From Clostridium sp. HBUAS56010 (GTDB lineage: Bacteria > Bacillota > Clostridia > Lachnospirales > Lachnospiraceae), in NCBI RefSeq assembly GCF_007115105.1, contig NZ_SULJ01000006.1, positions 124,498 through 188,497 on the forward strand: DNA of 64,000 bases, read 5' to 3'. Both the position numbers and the translations under genes were made by a program. Shown here one piece after another: positions 26,423 through 34,627 of the stretch. Within the stretch, counting starts at the first letter, position 1. Every line of letters begins with the position of its first letter. Below the pieces are notes generated by a model. That model was given only the letters and a program-made list of their open reading frames with translations, was not told where the DNA came from and made no database searches.

Positions 26423-26916
26423 ATGAAATTAAGAAAATACAAACCGGAGGATTGTGTTGTGTTGGCAGAGCTTTTTTTCACCACCATACACTCCATAAAT
26501 GCGAAAGATTATACCAAACCTCAGCTTGATGCTTGGGCAACAGGAAATGTAGATATATCTGCTTGGAATAAATCTTTTTTGGATCACAACACAGTTGTTG
26601 CGGAAATAAATGGTATTGTTGTCGGCTTCGGTGATATGGACGATAAAGGTTATCTTGATAGACTTTATGTCCATAGGGCTTATCAAAACAAAGGTATTGC
26701 AACCGCTGTTACAGATAGTTTGGAGCAGCAGGCCATTCTTGATGGTGTTTCTCTTTTTACCACCCATGCCTCTATTACTGCTAAGCCTTTTTTTTAAAGC
26801 GAGGCTATCGTGTCGTCCATGACAATATAGTTGTTCGTAATGATCTAAAACTTACTAATTGCATAATGGAAAAGAACTGTGTGAACGAGCAAGTGAAACA
26901 GTTAAGGGGGGGATGA
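26423..26916 (+). pseudogene. Frameshifted GNAT-family acetyltransferase
   Basis: The first frame (26423-26797) encodes a GNAT domain up to about residue 124, with RAYQNKGIATAVTDSLEQQA as the acetyl-CoA loop, and ends in a run of eight T. One more T would continue into KRGYRVVHDNIVVRNDLKL and stop at 26916, giving a normal-length protein. Either a one-base loss, a sequencing error in the homopolymer, or slippage explains this. It overlaps the next small frame by four bases (ATGA). Confidence 0.65.
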
Positions 26917-27106
26917 CTATGCGTAAAGAAATTGAAATACAAGGTTGTGTAGAAATTCCTAAAAGCCTCTCACTTGATGAGTTTTATGATAAATTTATTG
27001 CCTTTATAGAGGCAATAACTGGTCATTTGGCGGTGGAATGAACGAAATCGTTGACGGATTCTATATCAATTCCGATGGAACAAAAGGAAAACAAGTTTTA
27101 GATTAA
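26913..27106 (+). pseudogene. Frameshifted small conserved protein
   Basis: MTMRKEIEIQGCVEIPKSL leads to FIAFIEA, after which the first frame stops at 27041. A one-base shift at GCAATAAC restores NNWSFGGGMNEIVDGFYIN and a stop at 27106, giving about 64 residues. A related but degraded copy lies at 36567-36650 (KKEIEIQGFVDIPESLSFDEF). The family is unknown to me; two versions in one island suggest an ancestral tandem or duplicated module. Confidence 0.5.
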
Positions 27107-27124
27107 TCTGAGGAAAAATAATTT

Positions 27125-27256
27125 ATGGCTCATTACAAATCATGGGCAGGACTCAAAAAACAACTAAATGTTAGGGTCTTGCACCCATCAGATATACGCC
27201 CATGCGAGCGAACCATAAGAGAAACGCCCATCTTTTCAGACAGACGTTTTCGGTAA
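27125..27256 (+). CDS. Putative truncated 43-residue ORF
   Basis: MAHYKSWAGLKKQLN follows GAGGAAAA and resembles the start of small conserved proteins found in clostridial elements; the rest (VRVLHPSDIRPCERTIRE) looks unrelated, so the frame is probably a truncated gene running into foreign sequence. Low confidence that it is expressed. Confidence 0.3.
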   Translation: MAHYKSWAGLKKQLNVRVLHPSDIRPCERTIRETPIFSDRRFR

Positions 27257-27277
27257 TGTGCTGTTTAGAAATTCATT

Positions 27278-27472
27278 TTATAAATACGGAAGCATCTTCT
27301 TTACCGCCGAAATATTCGAATTATCCACATAGGCTGCCGTATGCAATCTTCTTTTTTGTCGATTCGTCTTTCCAGAAGCATTGTGTTGGTTTGCATGTGC
27401 CCGTTTTATCTTTCCGCTCTTGGTGAGCTTCACCCGCTTTTTTAAACCACTATGGGTTTTCATTTTTGGCAT
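27278..27472 (-). CDS. rpmI: Ribosomal protein bL35 paralogue outside the infC operon
   Basis: 64 residues with the bL35 signature: PKMKTHSG at the start, KKRVKLTKSGKIKRAHA, and the C-terminal AAYVDNSNISAVKKMLPYL. Length is normal. The middle (NQHNASGKTNRQKRRLH) differs from typical chromosomal L35 where HILTKKTTKRKR-like sequence is expected. Instead of standing between infC and rplT it begins inside the 3' end of a DUF1062 gene (13-bp overlap), so translation of the two is probably coupled. It lies inside a mobile island, which is unusual for a ribosomal protein. Confidence 0.85.
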   Translation of the reverse strand: MPKMKTHSGLKKRVKLTKSGKIKRAHANQHNASGKTNRQKRRLHTAAYVDNSNISAVKKMLPYL

Positions 27473-28062
27473 AACTGTATAGTTTCCTCTCCATAGTTTA
27501 ATGTGTCTGGAATATTAAATAAAAGGGTAATCTCCTTATTAAGCCTAAGTTTTCGTAACTTTTGTTTTGAAATGGTTGAAACTTTTTCATGTTCAATCAA
27601 ACTAAGAAGTTCGTTTTGAGACAACTGTAATTTACTTTTTAAAATTACAGACACTTTTACTGGAAAATAATAGTCGCTCCTTATTTGTAATTCCACTGGT
27701 TCCGTTACTTTGAAATCTTCACCTATAATTTTGTAGGTAGGAGATTCGACCTCTGCGCCATTCCCCCTGAGAAGTTCATTGTCCATTGCATAATCCTCAG
27801 CAAGTACCGCGTCATTTAAATGAAAACGTTCTAATAATTCTCTACTTATGCTATTGGGATTGACACGGGAATAAATGCTTACATTCCAAGTACTATCACA
27901 TGTTGCACACTTATAAATCAACCAAATGTCCAAAGATTTTTTTTGCGCATTCACACGAAATTGTCCAGAGCTTACATATTCGGTTTTTTTTCCACACTTT
28001 TTACAATGATAAACCGCTGGCGGCGGAGAAACACATTGAATATCCCAAACAATTTTTTTCAC
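27460..28062 (-). CDS. DUF1062 protein with two zinc-ribbon CxxC pairs
   Basis: About 200 residues. Near the N-terminus YHCKKCGKKTEY and YKCATCDSTWN give two CxxC pairs that could hold zinc, followed by the DUF1062 body (SRVNPNSISRELLERFHLND). GTG at 28062 is preferred because AAAGGA lies 7 bp upstream; a longer frame to 28119 is possible. No function is established for DUF1062. Overlap with a bL35 gene suggests a link to ribosomes or translation. Confidence 0.78.
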   Translation of the reverse strand: MKKIVWDIQCVSPPPAVYHCKKCGKKTEYVSSGQFRVNAQKKSLDIWLIYKCATCDSTWNVSIYSRVNPNSISRELLERFHLNDAVLAEDYAMDNELLRGNGAEVESPTYKIIGEDFKVTEPVELQIRSDYYFPVKVSVILKSKLQLSQNELLSLIEHEKVSTISKQKLRKLRLNKEITLLFNIPDTLNYGEETIQLCQK

Positions 28063-28216
28063 TATTCTTTCCTTTCTCGAAAGTCTCATATTACAAAGAA
28101 AAAACAGGTGGAATTTCACTAAATCCTCTCATACCAAGCCCTCCTTTCTTTATTGCTAAAATTGCATGATGTTTTCCAAGCGTAAAAGCTGGTTGCTTCT
28201 AATTTACTACATAAAA

Positions 28217-28279
28217 AAGAGACTTTCTTCAATTGAATTATCTAACTAAGATAATTCTTATTTTAGAAAAAAGTCTCTT
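28217..28279 (-). terminator. Long hairpin terminator after the AraC/GyrI gene
   Basis: Outer arms AAGAGACTTT (28217-28226) and AAAGTCTCTT (28270-28279), inner arms GAATTATCT (28235-28243) and AGATAATTC (28249-28257). On the minus strand it is followed by TTTTTTATG. It lies 24 bp beyond the stop of the regulator gene. Confidence 0.75.
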
Positions 28280-28302
28280 ATAATGCTTCTGAATTCTTGC
28301 TC

Positions 28303-29136
28303 TTATCGTATAGGTATGCACAAACTCATAACAACATAGCTGTTGTCCCAGTCAATGTGATGGTACACGTTTATTCCATATCGTTTAACCATTTCATAAT
28401 TACTTTTAGGAACCCAAATACTAAAAACTCCCTGCAACGCTTCAAAGATATCTTTTATATGCCCTGAATAATGATACACTGCCCATTTACCACCTTCAAT
28501 TTTCGTCACATTGTCCATGTCTGCGCTTGGATCAATAGTCATGCATATGTCATATATGCACTGTGATAAATCCGTGATGGATGGATCATGATAAAATCGT
28601 TCAAGTAAAAGTGTTTTTTCTTTGAAGTGGGATTTGTTTTTATCCAAAAACTTACGCCAATTTTGTGCCAATTCAATATAGTTGCCAATGTGTCGTTCGT
28701 AAAGAACGAAAAAATCATCCATTTTTTCTATACGAATGCAAGCATTATAATCTTCAAATGTTTTAAATTTAACACTTTGCCCTGCATGAAACGGAATCTC
28801 TTGGCTTGTATTCATAGTGGATTGTCTGAATTTTACTGGAGAAATATTGTGATGTTGACTAAATACAGAACTGTAATTGGAAGAGGTATAACCATAATTA
28901 GAAGCTATTTCAGTAATCGTTTTTTTGGGGTTCAACTTCATATCTATGGCGCTCTGGTCGATTTTGCAACGTTTTATAAAAGCGTAAACACTCTCTCCGG
29001 TTTCTTCTTTGAATATACGGCTAAAATGATATTTTGAAAAATGGAATTGGTTTGATATATCATCAAGAGTTAATTCTTCGTCTAAATTCCACATAATATA
29101 GTCAATAACTTGATTTATAAGTTCTTTTCGTTCCAT
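28303..29136 (-). CDS. AraC-family regulator with GyrI-like effector domain
   Basis: 277 residues. Unusually for AraC proteins the DNA-binding domain is N-terminal (about 1-105, LTLDDISNQFHFSKYHFSRIF and VKFRQS) and the GyrI/effector-binding domain is C-terminal (about 125-277, FFVLYERHIGNY, GGKWAVYHYSGHI and the ending VVMSLCIPIR). This SoxS/Rob-plus-GyrI layout typically senses small hydrophobic drugs. A GyrI-only homologue lies at 36943. Confidence 0.87.
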   Translation of the reverse strand: MERKELINQVIDYIMWNLDEELTLDDISNQFHFSKYHFSRIFKEETGESVYAFIKRCKIDQSAIDMKLNPKKTITEIASNYGYTSSNYSSVFSQHHNISPVKFRQSTMNTSQEIPFHAGQSVKFKTFEDYNACIRIEKMDDFFVLYERHIGNYIELAQNWRKFLDKNKSHFKEKTLLLERFYHDPSITDLSQCIYDICMTIDPSADMDNVTKIEGGKWAVYHYSGHIKDIFEALQGVFSIWVPKSNYEMVKRYGINVYHHIDWDNSYVVMSLCIPIR

Positions 29137-29180
29137 TCAAACACCCCTTTTTTATTAAAGAAATTATAGCATTACGTTAT

Positions 29181-29345
29181 TCAATTATCAATTGTAATAT
29201 GATGAAAATAGGCTTGCCGCAAACCGGCAAGCAGGGCAAGTGCACACACACTTGCACATTTTGAAAATTTTCTCTTGCAAATAAAAGCACTCTGATTTTG
29301 GCTATTCACTTCTGCCATACGCTCCCGTATTGTCGCTAATTCGTC
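29181..29345 (-). pseudogene. MobC-like mobilization protein remnant
   Basis: Read on the minus strand, ELATIRERMAEVNSQNQSAF resembles the conserved core of MobC relaxosome proteins (compare E-x-x-x-I-x-x-x-M-A-x-x-x-x-Q-N-x-S-A-x). It has no start and breaks into unrelated sequence after about 25 residues. Hairpins GCTTGCCG/CGGCAAGC (about 29213-29233) and GCAAGTG/CACTTGC overlap its end. Evidence for a former mobilizable element. Confidence 0.4.
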
Positions 29346-29350
29346 TTAGC

Positions 29351-30154
29351 TTACCATGATGTGAAGTCGCAAATCACGTTCTCTTTTCCTTTTGTGGGTG
29401 GCTTTTTCGATTTCTTTTCTGGAACAGCCATTACCTTGTCATATGGTGGAGTAAACGCAACAATAAGCATTGTCAAAGCTACCACACAAAACAAAATGGA
29501 AGCCCCGACAATCGGATTGTATGTCATACTCTCTTGTCCTGTGTACTGAATAATTCCAAGTCCAGCCGTAACAGGGTAAAAATCCGTCAATCTTCTTCCT
29601 GCGACAAAAATGCCACAGAACCCATAGAAAAATGCAAACCCAACACCCGTAAAGAACCCATTGCGTTTCCGGGCAAACCAAGCAATTACAGGGGCAACAG
29701 CTAAGAAATTGAAGAAACCTATCCCCACAATTTGATAAAGTGACACCCAAAGCAGCCTAGGCGTAATGTCTGTAACATGTAGTGCAGTTACCGATAAAAT
29801 AACAGTACATACAAAACTAAAAACTGCAAATAAAATGGTAAGAATACCCGTAACAATTAGTTTTCCAACAAGCATTTTCCGAAAGGAAATTGGTACGGTC
29901 AATATAGTTTTAAGCGTATTGTCTGTGTATTCCCGGTCAATTAGAAAACCACCAATCAATACAATCATAAAGGGAAACACTAAACTAAAATTATTCCATA
30001 TAACGTTATTGTAAAAAAGCTGATACATTGGAGCGTCAAAAGTACCCGTTTGAAATGCCGCCACAACCGCGGAAAAGAATACGGTTACTACCCCAATCCA
30101 AAGAATACTGTACCGTTTCAGCTTTTCAAATTCTCCAATTAGAATATTCATCAT
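29351..30154 (-). CDS. ABC-2 permease, LanG/lantibiotic-immunity type
   Basis: 267 residues with six hydrophobic segments; the DREYTDNTLKTILTVPISFRK loop near 74 (here longer than the quoted DREYTDNTLKTIL) is typical of lantibiotic-immunity permeases of the EpiG/MutG and CprC type. Last gene of the three-gene transporter. A lysine-rich C-terminal tail (KKSKKPPTKGK) is odd. ATG with GGGGGTGG upstream. Confidence 0.82.
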   Translation of the reverse strand: MMNILIGEFEKLKRYSILWIGVVTVFFSAVVAAFQTGTFDAPMYQLFYNNVIWNNFSLVFPFMIVLIGGFLIDREYTDNTLKTILTVPISFRKMLVGKLIVTGILTILFAVFSFVCTVILSVTALHVTDITPRLLWVSLYQIVGIGFFNFLAVAPVIAWFARKRNGFFTGVGFAFFYGFCGIFVAGRRLTDFYPVTAGLGIIQYTGQESMTYNPIVGASILFCVVALTMLIVAFTPPYDKVMAVPEKKSKKPPTKGKENVICDFTSW

Positions 30155-30168
30155 GTTGTTCCACCCCC

Positions 30169-30936
30169 TTAATACTCTGTACGTTTATAGAAAAACGAAG
30201 AAATCATTGTGAAAACAGTGCCATATACCCCCATTATCCCAAAACATAGCGGTGTTGTAATGGTATATGGGAGAACGTAAGATAAGGCTTCTTCTACGGG
30301 AATAATACCTAAATACCATTTTATTATGATAGGAATAGGCAGTATTGACGCTATGGAGTTGACTGCTTCGGGGTTTGTACTGAACATCATTGTGATAGCA
30401 AAACCAACGATAGCATAGGCGAAAGAAATGATAACGGAAAATATATAACTTTTGTTTTTCGCCACAATAACTACAATGACAGGGAGTGTTGCAATCAGCA
30501 CAAAGATACCAATAAGCAAACTAATAAGCAGACGATAGAGAACCCCCTCCACATTTCCTACAATCACACCGCCAATCAGAGTAGCCCCCAATCCTGCAAC
30601 GGAATATAACACCGAAAGGATTAGTAGAACGGATAGTTTTGCAAGTAATATTTTTGTCTTTGACACAGGAATTGTGAGTAGATTTTTCAAGGTATCATTA
30701 TCCCTCTCCATAAAAAAAAGCATAGAAGCGACAACACCTAATACACCGGGCAAAAGGAGCAAGTCGCCCATAAGCATATTGGCTCGAAATAACTGGTCAA
30801 ATGCCATTTTATCCTTTGCCATTAAAATGGTAAGCGGAATTGGAAACAGAAAAGCTGCTGCCAATGTAAGCTGTATGAATTTCTTCCGCTTCAATTTTTG
30901 AAATTCGCAGCGAATCAGCTTAAGCAATCCCCACAC
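30169..30936 (-). CDS. ABC-2 permease, LanE/lantibiotic-immunity type
   Basis: 255 residues with about six transmembrane helices and the sister motif MERDNDTLKNLLTIPVSKTK near 80. It pairs with the LanG-like permease to form the membrane part of the peptide transporter. The frame opens with GTG at 30936, overlapping the ATPase stop by 17 bp, with GGGGGG just before it; a TTG four codons later is an alternative start. Confidence 0.82.
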   Translation of the reverse strand: MWGLLKLIRCEFQKLKRKKFIQLTLAAAFLFPIPLTILMAKDKMAFDQLFRANMLMGDLLLLPGVLGVVASMLFFMERDNDTLKNLLTIPVSKTKILLAKLSVLLILSVLYSVAGLGATLIGGVIVGNVEGVLYRLLISLLIGIFVLIATLPVIVVIVAKNKSYIFSVIISFAYAIVGFAITMMFSTNPEAVNSIASILPIPIIIKWYLGIIPVEEALSYVLPYTITTPLCFGIMGVYGTVFTMISSFFYKRTEY

Positions 30937-31843
30937 CCCCCGTTACCTTTTTGAAGTAGTCCTCCAAAGTATCTTGACAAAGGTGTACTTCTGTAATATC
31001 AAGCCCATTTTGGAAGAATGTACGGTTTATATCCGCAACAGGCACGTCAATATCATAAAGCATAATATTATGACTATCTACAATCTTGAAATGATTCAAG
31101 TGGAATTTGCTTTCAAGTAACCGGGCAGCCTGTGCGGTATCGGAAACGGAAAAGTGAATATACCTGCTGTTTCTGCTCTCTAATTTTTCTAAACTTTCTT
31201 CTTCCAAAAGAACACCGTGATCAATAATCCCTATGTCGTCTGCCAATAGAGAGATTTCCGACAAAATATGACTTGATATAATAATGGTTTTTCCCCGTTC
31301 TGTACTAAGGTTGCGGATAAACTTACGTACCTCCGCAATTCCGATAGGGTCAAGTCCATTGATAGGCTCGTCCAAAATCAATAGTTCCGGGTCGTGCATG
31401 ATGGATAGAGCAATCGCTAACCGCTGTTTCATACCAAGGGAATACTCGGAATACAGCTTTTTATCACCATAGGAAAGTCCGACGATTTCCAATGCATGTT
31501 TTACTGCATTGCGATTTGGAACACCACGCAAACGGGCAAAAATCTTCAAATTTTCCGTACCTGTAAGGTTAGGATAGAAACCAGGGGCTTCTATCAGACA
31601 GCCTACACGGGGAAGTATTTTCTTTGCGTCCGTTTGAATATTCCTGCCGAATAATTTTGCTTCGCCGGAAGTGGGAGCAATTAGACCAAGAAGCATTTTC
31701 ATAGTCGTTGTTTTTCCTGCACCGTTGCGTCCTAACAATCCATAAATGCGCCCTTTCTGCACATGAATATTTAAGTTTACAACACTCTTTTGAGTGCCAT
31801 ATTCCTTTGTAAGATTTTTGGTTTCAATAATATAACTGTTCAA
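30920..31843 (-). CDS. ABC ATPase, LanF/BcrA/CprA type
   Basis: 307 residues. Walker A GRNGAGKTTT near 38, signature SLGMKQR near 136 (family LSxGMKQR), Walker B ELLILDEPINGLDP near 155, H-loop IISSHILSEI. The C-terminal extension (about 215-300) is as in bacitracin and lantibiotic immunity ATPases. It would energise removal of cationic antimicrobial peptides from the membrane. Upstream lies a four-fold repeat that should bind the adjacent response regulator. Confidence 0.88.
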   Translation of the reverse strand: MNSYIIETKNLTKEYGTQKSVVNLNIHVQKGRIYGLLGRNGAGKTTTMKMLLGLIAPTSGEAKLFGRNIQTDAKKILPRVGCLIEAPGFYPNLTGTENLKIFARLRGVPNRNAVKHALEIVGLSYGDKKLYSEYSLGMKQRLAIALSIMHDPELLILDEPINGLDPIGIAEVRKFIRNLSTERGKTIIISSHILSEISLLADDIGIIDHGVLLEEESLEKLESRNSRYIHFSVSDTAQAARLLESKFHLNHFKIVDSHNIMLYDIDVPVADINRTFFQNGLDITEVHLCQDTLEDYFKKVTGGVGIA

Positions 31844-31873
31844 TGAAACAACCTCCTTTGTTTTCTAATACAC

Positions 31874-31927
31874 ATTTTATCATGCCAACCTTGCATGAAC
31901 CTTGCCGCAACCTTGCATGAACCTTGC
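31874..31927 (-). promoter_or_regulatory. LanFEG promoter with four AACCTTGC repeats at 11-bp spacing
   Basis: AACCTTGC begins at 31887, 31898, 31909 and 31920, exactly one helical turn apart; read on the minus strand the unit is GCAAGGTT. They lie upstream of a minus-strand -10 TAAAAT (complement of 31874-31879) and therefore over the -35 region. This is the layout of an OmpR-family response regulator bound as two tandem dimers and contacting RNA polymerase. The two-component genes immediately upstream are the obvious source. Confidence 0.8.
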
Positions 31928-31940
31928 AATAAAAGATAAC

Positions 31941-31960
31941 TCCTTGCAAAGAGCAAGGAG
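31941..31960 (-). terminator. Terminator of the two-component operon
   Basis: CTCCTTGC and GCAAGGAG form an 8-bp stem around AAAGA; on the minus strand TTATCTTTTATT follows. It lies between the histidine kinase stop and the transporter promoter, so the two transcripts are separated. Confidence 0.65.
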
Positions 31961-31979
31961 CTAAAGAAAGAACGATATT

Positions 31980-32906
31980 CTATTGTACCGAAGAAAATTT
32001 AATTGAAAATATCGTACCTTCTCCCGGCTCACTTTCAGCGGTAATACTGCCCCCCATTTGTTCCACAAGCTGCCTTGCTATGGATAGACCAAGACCACTG
32101 CCTTTTTCGGTGCGCCCTCTATCGACTTTATAAAGCCTGTCAAAGATATGTCGCAAATCTTCTTTATCAATTCCGATCCCGTTGTCCGCTAGGGCTATCG
32201 TGATATTTGGTGTATCAGACATAACCGTAAGGGTAATTCGGCTTGCGCTGCTGTGTGCAATTACATTTTGTATCAAGTTATTAAGAACACGGGTATAACC
32301 CTCTAAATTTATATTTGCCGAAACAGGATATTCGGGAATTTCAAATTCATATTCAATGCCCGTTTCCTCTAATATCGGAATCCAATCAATGATAACATTC
32401 CTTGTCAGTTCTGCGATTTCTATTTTCTCCATTTGCATAGAAAAATCATTAGAATTGAGTTTGAACCAATCGAAAAGCGTATCAATATAATCTTTCAAAT
32501 CATGGGCTTTGCGCTGTGCAGTTTTTATATAATTTTCTTTTTCCGTACCTGTTACAATCCCTTTGCAAGCTGCGTCTAAATACCCAAGCAACGTAGTTAA
32601 AGGTGTTCGTACATCATGGGAAAGACCTGTCATAAGTTGCTTATTTGTTTCTTCCATCTGATGAAATACAGATAGTTGCTTTTCGTAGGACCCAATGATA
32701 TCGTTCAATTCATAGGCAAGAGAGGCAAGCAGTTCCCCTGTTTCAGCCAAAATACGCCTGTTTCCGTTTCCTCTTTTTACGTCCTCTAATATTTCCTGCA
32801 TTTCCGATATTTGTTTTTTTATGTGGGATCTAGTATGGATTGCATACCATAAGGAAATAACCGAAACTCCCCCCAAAGTGAGAGACAAAACAAGCTGTAA
32901 AGACAT
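31980..32906 (-). CDS. Sensor histidine kinase of the peptide-resistance system
   Basis: 308 residues: a single N-terminal transmembrane helix (about 5-23), a short linker, H-box MTGLSHDVRTPLTTLLGYLD near 93-112 with the phospho-accepting histidine, N-box NNLIQNVIAHSS near 210, and G-boxes GIGIDKED and GSGLGLSIAR. There is almost no extracellular part, so the signal may come through the transporter or the membrane, as for many bacitracin-type sensors. Starts 2 bp after the response regulator stop. Confidence 0.9.
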   Translation of the reverse strand: MSLQLVLSLTLGGVSVISLWYAIHTRSHIKKQISEMQEILEDVKRGNGNRRILAETGELLASLAYELNDIIGSYEKQLSVFHQMEETNKQLMTGLSHDVRTPLTTLLGYLDAACKGIVTGTEKENYIKTAQRKAHDLKDYIDTLFDWFKLNSNDFSMQMEKIEIAELTRNVIIDWIPILEETGIEYEFEIPEYPVSANINLEGYTRVLNNLIQNVIAHSSASRITLTVMSDTPNITIALADNGIGIDKEDLRHIFDRLYKVDRGRTEKGSGLGLSIARQLVEQMGGSITAESEPGEGTIFSIKFSSVQ

Positions 32907-32908
32907 AA

Positions 32909-33604
32909 TCAGACCTCCTTGCTAAAGCGGTAGCCGATTCCCTTTACGGTTTGCAGAAACTTAGGATTACCGGGATTGCTTTCTAATTTCTTCCGTAAAC
33001 GGCTGATAATCGCCATAATATTGCTATTATCATAAACATATTCTTCGCCCCATACTTCTTCATAAATCATTTTCTTTGTTAGTATTTTCCCTTGATTTTT
33101 CGCACAATAAAGCAATAAATCAAATTCTTTTGGCGGCAGCTCAAATGTACCAAGCTCCGTCGTAATGGCGTGACTATCTATGTCTATGGTTAGCCCCTCA
33201 TAAATAAGCTGCTGTAATTGTCTGCCGTCTTGATTAAAGCGGGTAAACCGTCTGATTAAAGACAGCACACGAGCGATTAGCTCGTCCATATCAAAGGGTT
33301 TTGTCAAATAATCGTCAGCTCCCGTCCGCAATCCCCGCACCTTTGATGCGCTATCGTTTTTGGAAGTGAGCATAAGAATAGGAATATCGCTTATTTTTCT
33401 AATCTGCTCTAAGGTTTCAAAACCGTCGATACCGGGCATCATCACGTCCAATATAATAAGCTGATAGATATTCTCTTTTAGTTTTTCCAAACCAGACTTG
33501 CCGGAATAACAGCAAGTCGCCTCTATATCTTCCTGTAAAACGCTTTGCTTGATTAAAGCGCACAATTCTTTATCATCATCTATGATTAAAACTTTAGCCG
33601 CCAT
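32909..33604 (-). CDS. OmpR-family response regulator
   Basis: 231 residues. Receiver domain 1-115 with acidic pair IIDDDKE, phospho-acceptor in LDVMMPG near 54 and the conserved lysine in LTKPFDMDE; winged helix about 130-230 (TKKMIYEEVWGEEYVYDNSN, then ISRLRKKLE). The ATG at 33604 has GGGAGG seven bases upstream. Likely binds the AACCTTGC repeats before the transporter genes. Confidence 0.92.
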   Translation of the reverse strand: MAAKVLIIDDDKELCALIKQSVLQEDIEATCCYSGKSGLEKLKENIYQLIILDVMMPGIDGFETLEQIRKISDIPILMLTSKNDSASKVRGLRTGADDYLTKPFDMDELIARVLSLIRRFTRFNQDGRQLQQLIYEGLTIDIDSHAITTELGTFELPPKEFDLLLYCAKNQGKILTKKMIYEEVWGEEYVYDNSNIMAIISRLRKKLESNPGNPKFLQTVKGIGYRFSKEV

Positions 33605-33776
33605 TGGTTTTCCTCCCATATCGTTTATCTTGTGGCTTAACGGCGCTTTTAGTGATTCGCCACGTGTTGCCCATTTTTATAGCTCCGTCAATCCGACCGG
33701 ACGTACCATGATAGAGTACCACTCTATCGGTAATATCCCTTGCGGCAGTGGCTTCTTTTGTTGTTATATAATCCAT
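33594..33776 (-). CDS. Small MerR/excisionase-like helix-turn-helix protein
   Basis: 60 residues, MDYITTKEATAARDITDRVV then GRIDGAIKMGNTWRITKSA and a basic end. The pattern matches the short winged-helix proteins of clostridial elements (usually ITTKQAAEKWGISDRRV), but the recognition-helix region AARDITDRVVLYHGT is partly degenerate. Good ribosome site GGAGAAACGAAA. It overlaps the response regulator start by 11 bp, so it may serve for coupling or regulate the operon. Confidence 0.5.
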   Translation of the reverse strand: MDYITTKEATAARDITDRVVLYHGTSGRIDGAIKMGNTWRITKSAVKPQDKRYGRKTNGG

Positions 33777-34030
33777 TTTCGTTTCTCCAATATTTCTATT
33801 ATATTTCTTTTGCCCGAAATATGAAAGGCTAATTGTGAGTTATTTTGCTCAATTATATGTCATGTATAATTACTTACTGTTATTATTTTTAATTGATCCT
33901 AACACCAAGGTTATGTCTTTTTATATATCGAAAAGTATGATACGATAAGTGCAGACTTTCTGAACTAATTAATTTAGATAAACAGCAATCTGTGAAGTAG
34001 AGAATTTTTATTAGGCGAAGGAGAAGGTAT

Positions 34031-34543
34031 ATGGAGGTATTAACGAAGAGATTAATCATCCGTAGCTTGACTGATTCAGATTTTCCTGAATTTGAAAGAA
34101 CGCTAAACGAAATCCAACGGACTTGTATGGGTGATGCAAAAGCGTTTTTTAACTGGCTGATTGCTCAGTACGTAAATATGGATATTGTAAACGACTTAAT
34201 TTCTCTTGGTATCTTTGATAAGATAACAGGTGAATTGTTGGGAACAGTTGGAGCTGGGAAACATGATGATTTAAATGAGCCTGAGATATTTTACGAATTA
34301 CTGCCGGAGCACAGAGGGTATGGATATGCGACTGAAGCCGTAAATGCTGTGACAAAGTGGGTTTTTGAAAATTATACAATTCCATATTTGATTGGAACGG
34401 CTGGAGTGGATAATATTAAATCGCAGAAAGTTTTAGAGCGTTGCGGTTATCGTTTTATTGATGAAAGAACATTGTTGGTGCATGTAGAGGGTAAGCGGTA
34501 TGATTTCAATTATTACCGATTCTATCCCACCCTCACCTTATAA
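34031..34543 (+). CDS. GNAT acetyltransferase, RimJ/RimL type
   Basis: 170 residues starting LTKRLIIRSLTDSDFPEFE, with the acetyl-CoA loop PEHRGYGYATEAVNAVTKWVF near residue 97 (R-G-x-G-x-A) and TAGVDNIKSQKVLERCGYRF near 130. Typical of acetylases acting on protein N-termini or small amines. AAGGAGAAGG precedes the ATG. Its stop is followed by a tRNA-flank-like terminator. Confidence 0.82.
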   Translation: MEVLTKRLIIRSLTDSDFPEFERTLNEIQRTCMGDAKAFFNWLIAQYVNMDIVNDLISLGIFDKITGELLGTVGAGKHDDLNEPEIFYELLPEHRGYGYATEAVNAVTKWVFENYTIPYLIGTAGVDNIKSQKVLERCGYRFIDERTLLVHVEGKRYDFNYYRFYPTLTL

Positions 34544-34592
34544 GTATAATCTGCATTTGAAACCAAAAATCTTTTTTGCACTGTTATTCCAT

Positions 34593-34627
34593 AAGCCCGC
34601 ACAGGAATGCGTTCTGTGCGGATTTTT
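34593..34627 (+). terminator. Terminator hairpin copied from the tRNA-Ser flank
   Basis: CCCGCACAG-x-CTGTGCGG followed by ATTTTTC. Sequence CCATAAGCCCGCACAGG here matches CCACAAACCCGCACAGG just after tRNA-Ser at 22402-22418, and similarity continues through the hairpin, so this is probably a displaced copy of the original tRNA downstream region. Confidence 0.6.

Noticed and set aside
29213-29250. Hairpins GCTTGCCG/CGGCAAGC and GCAAGTG/CACTTGC considered as a CRISPR repeat or attC site
   Set aside because: No regular repeat-spacer array or cas gene is present anywhere in the window, and there is no integron integrase.
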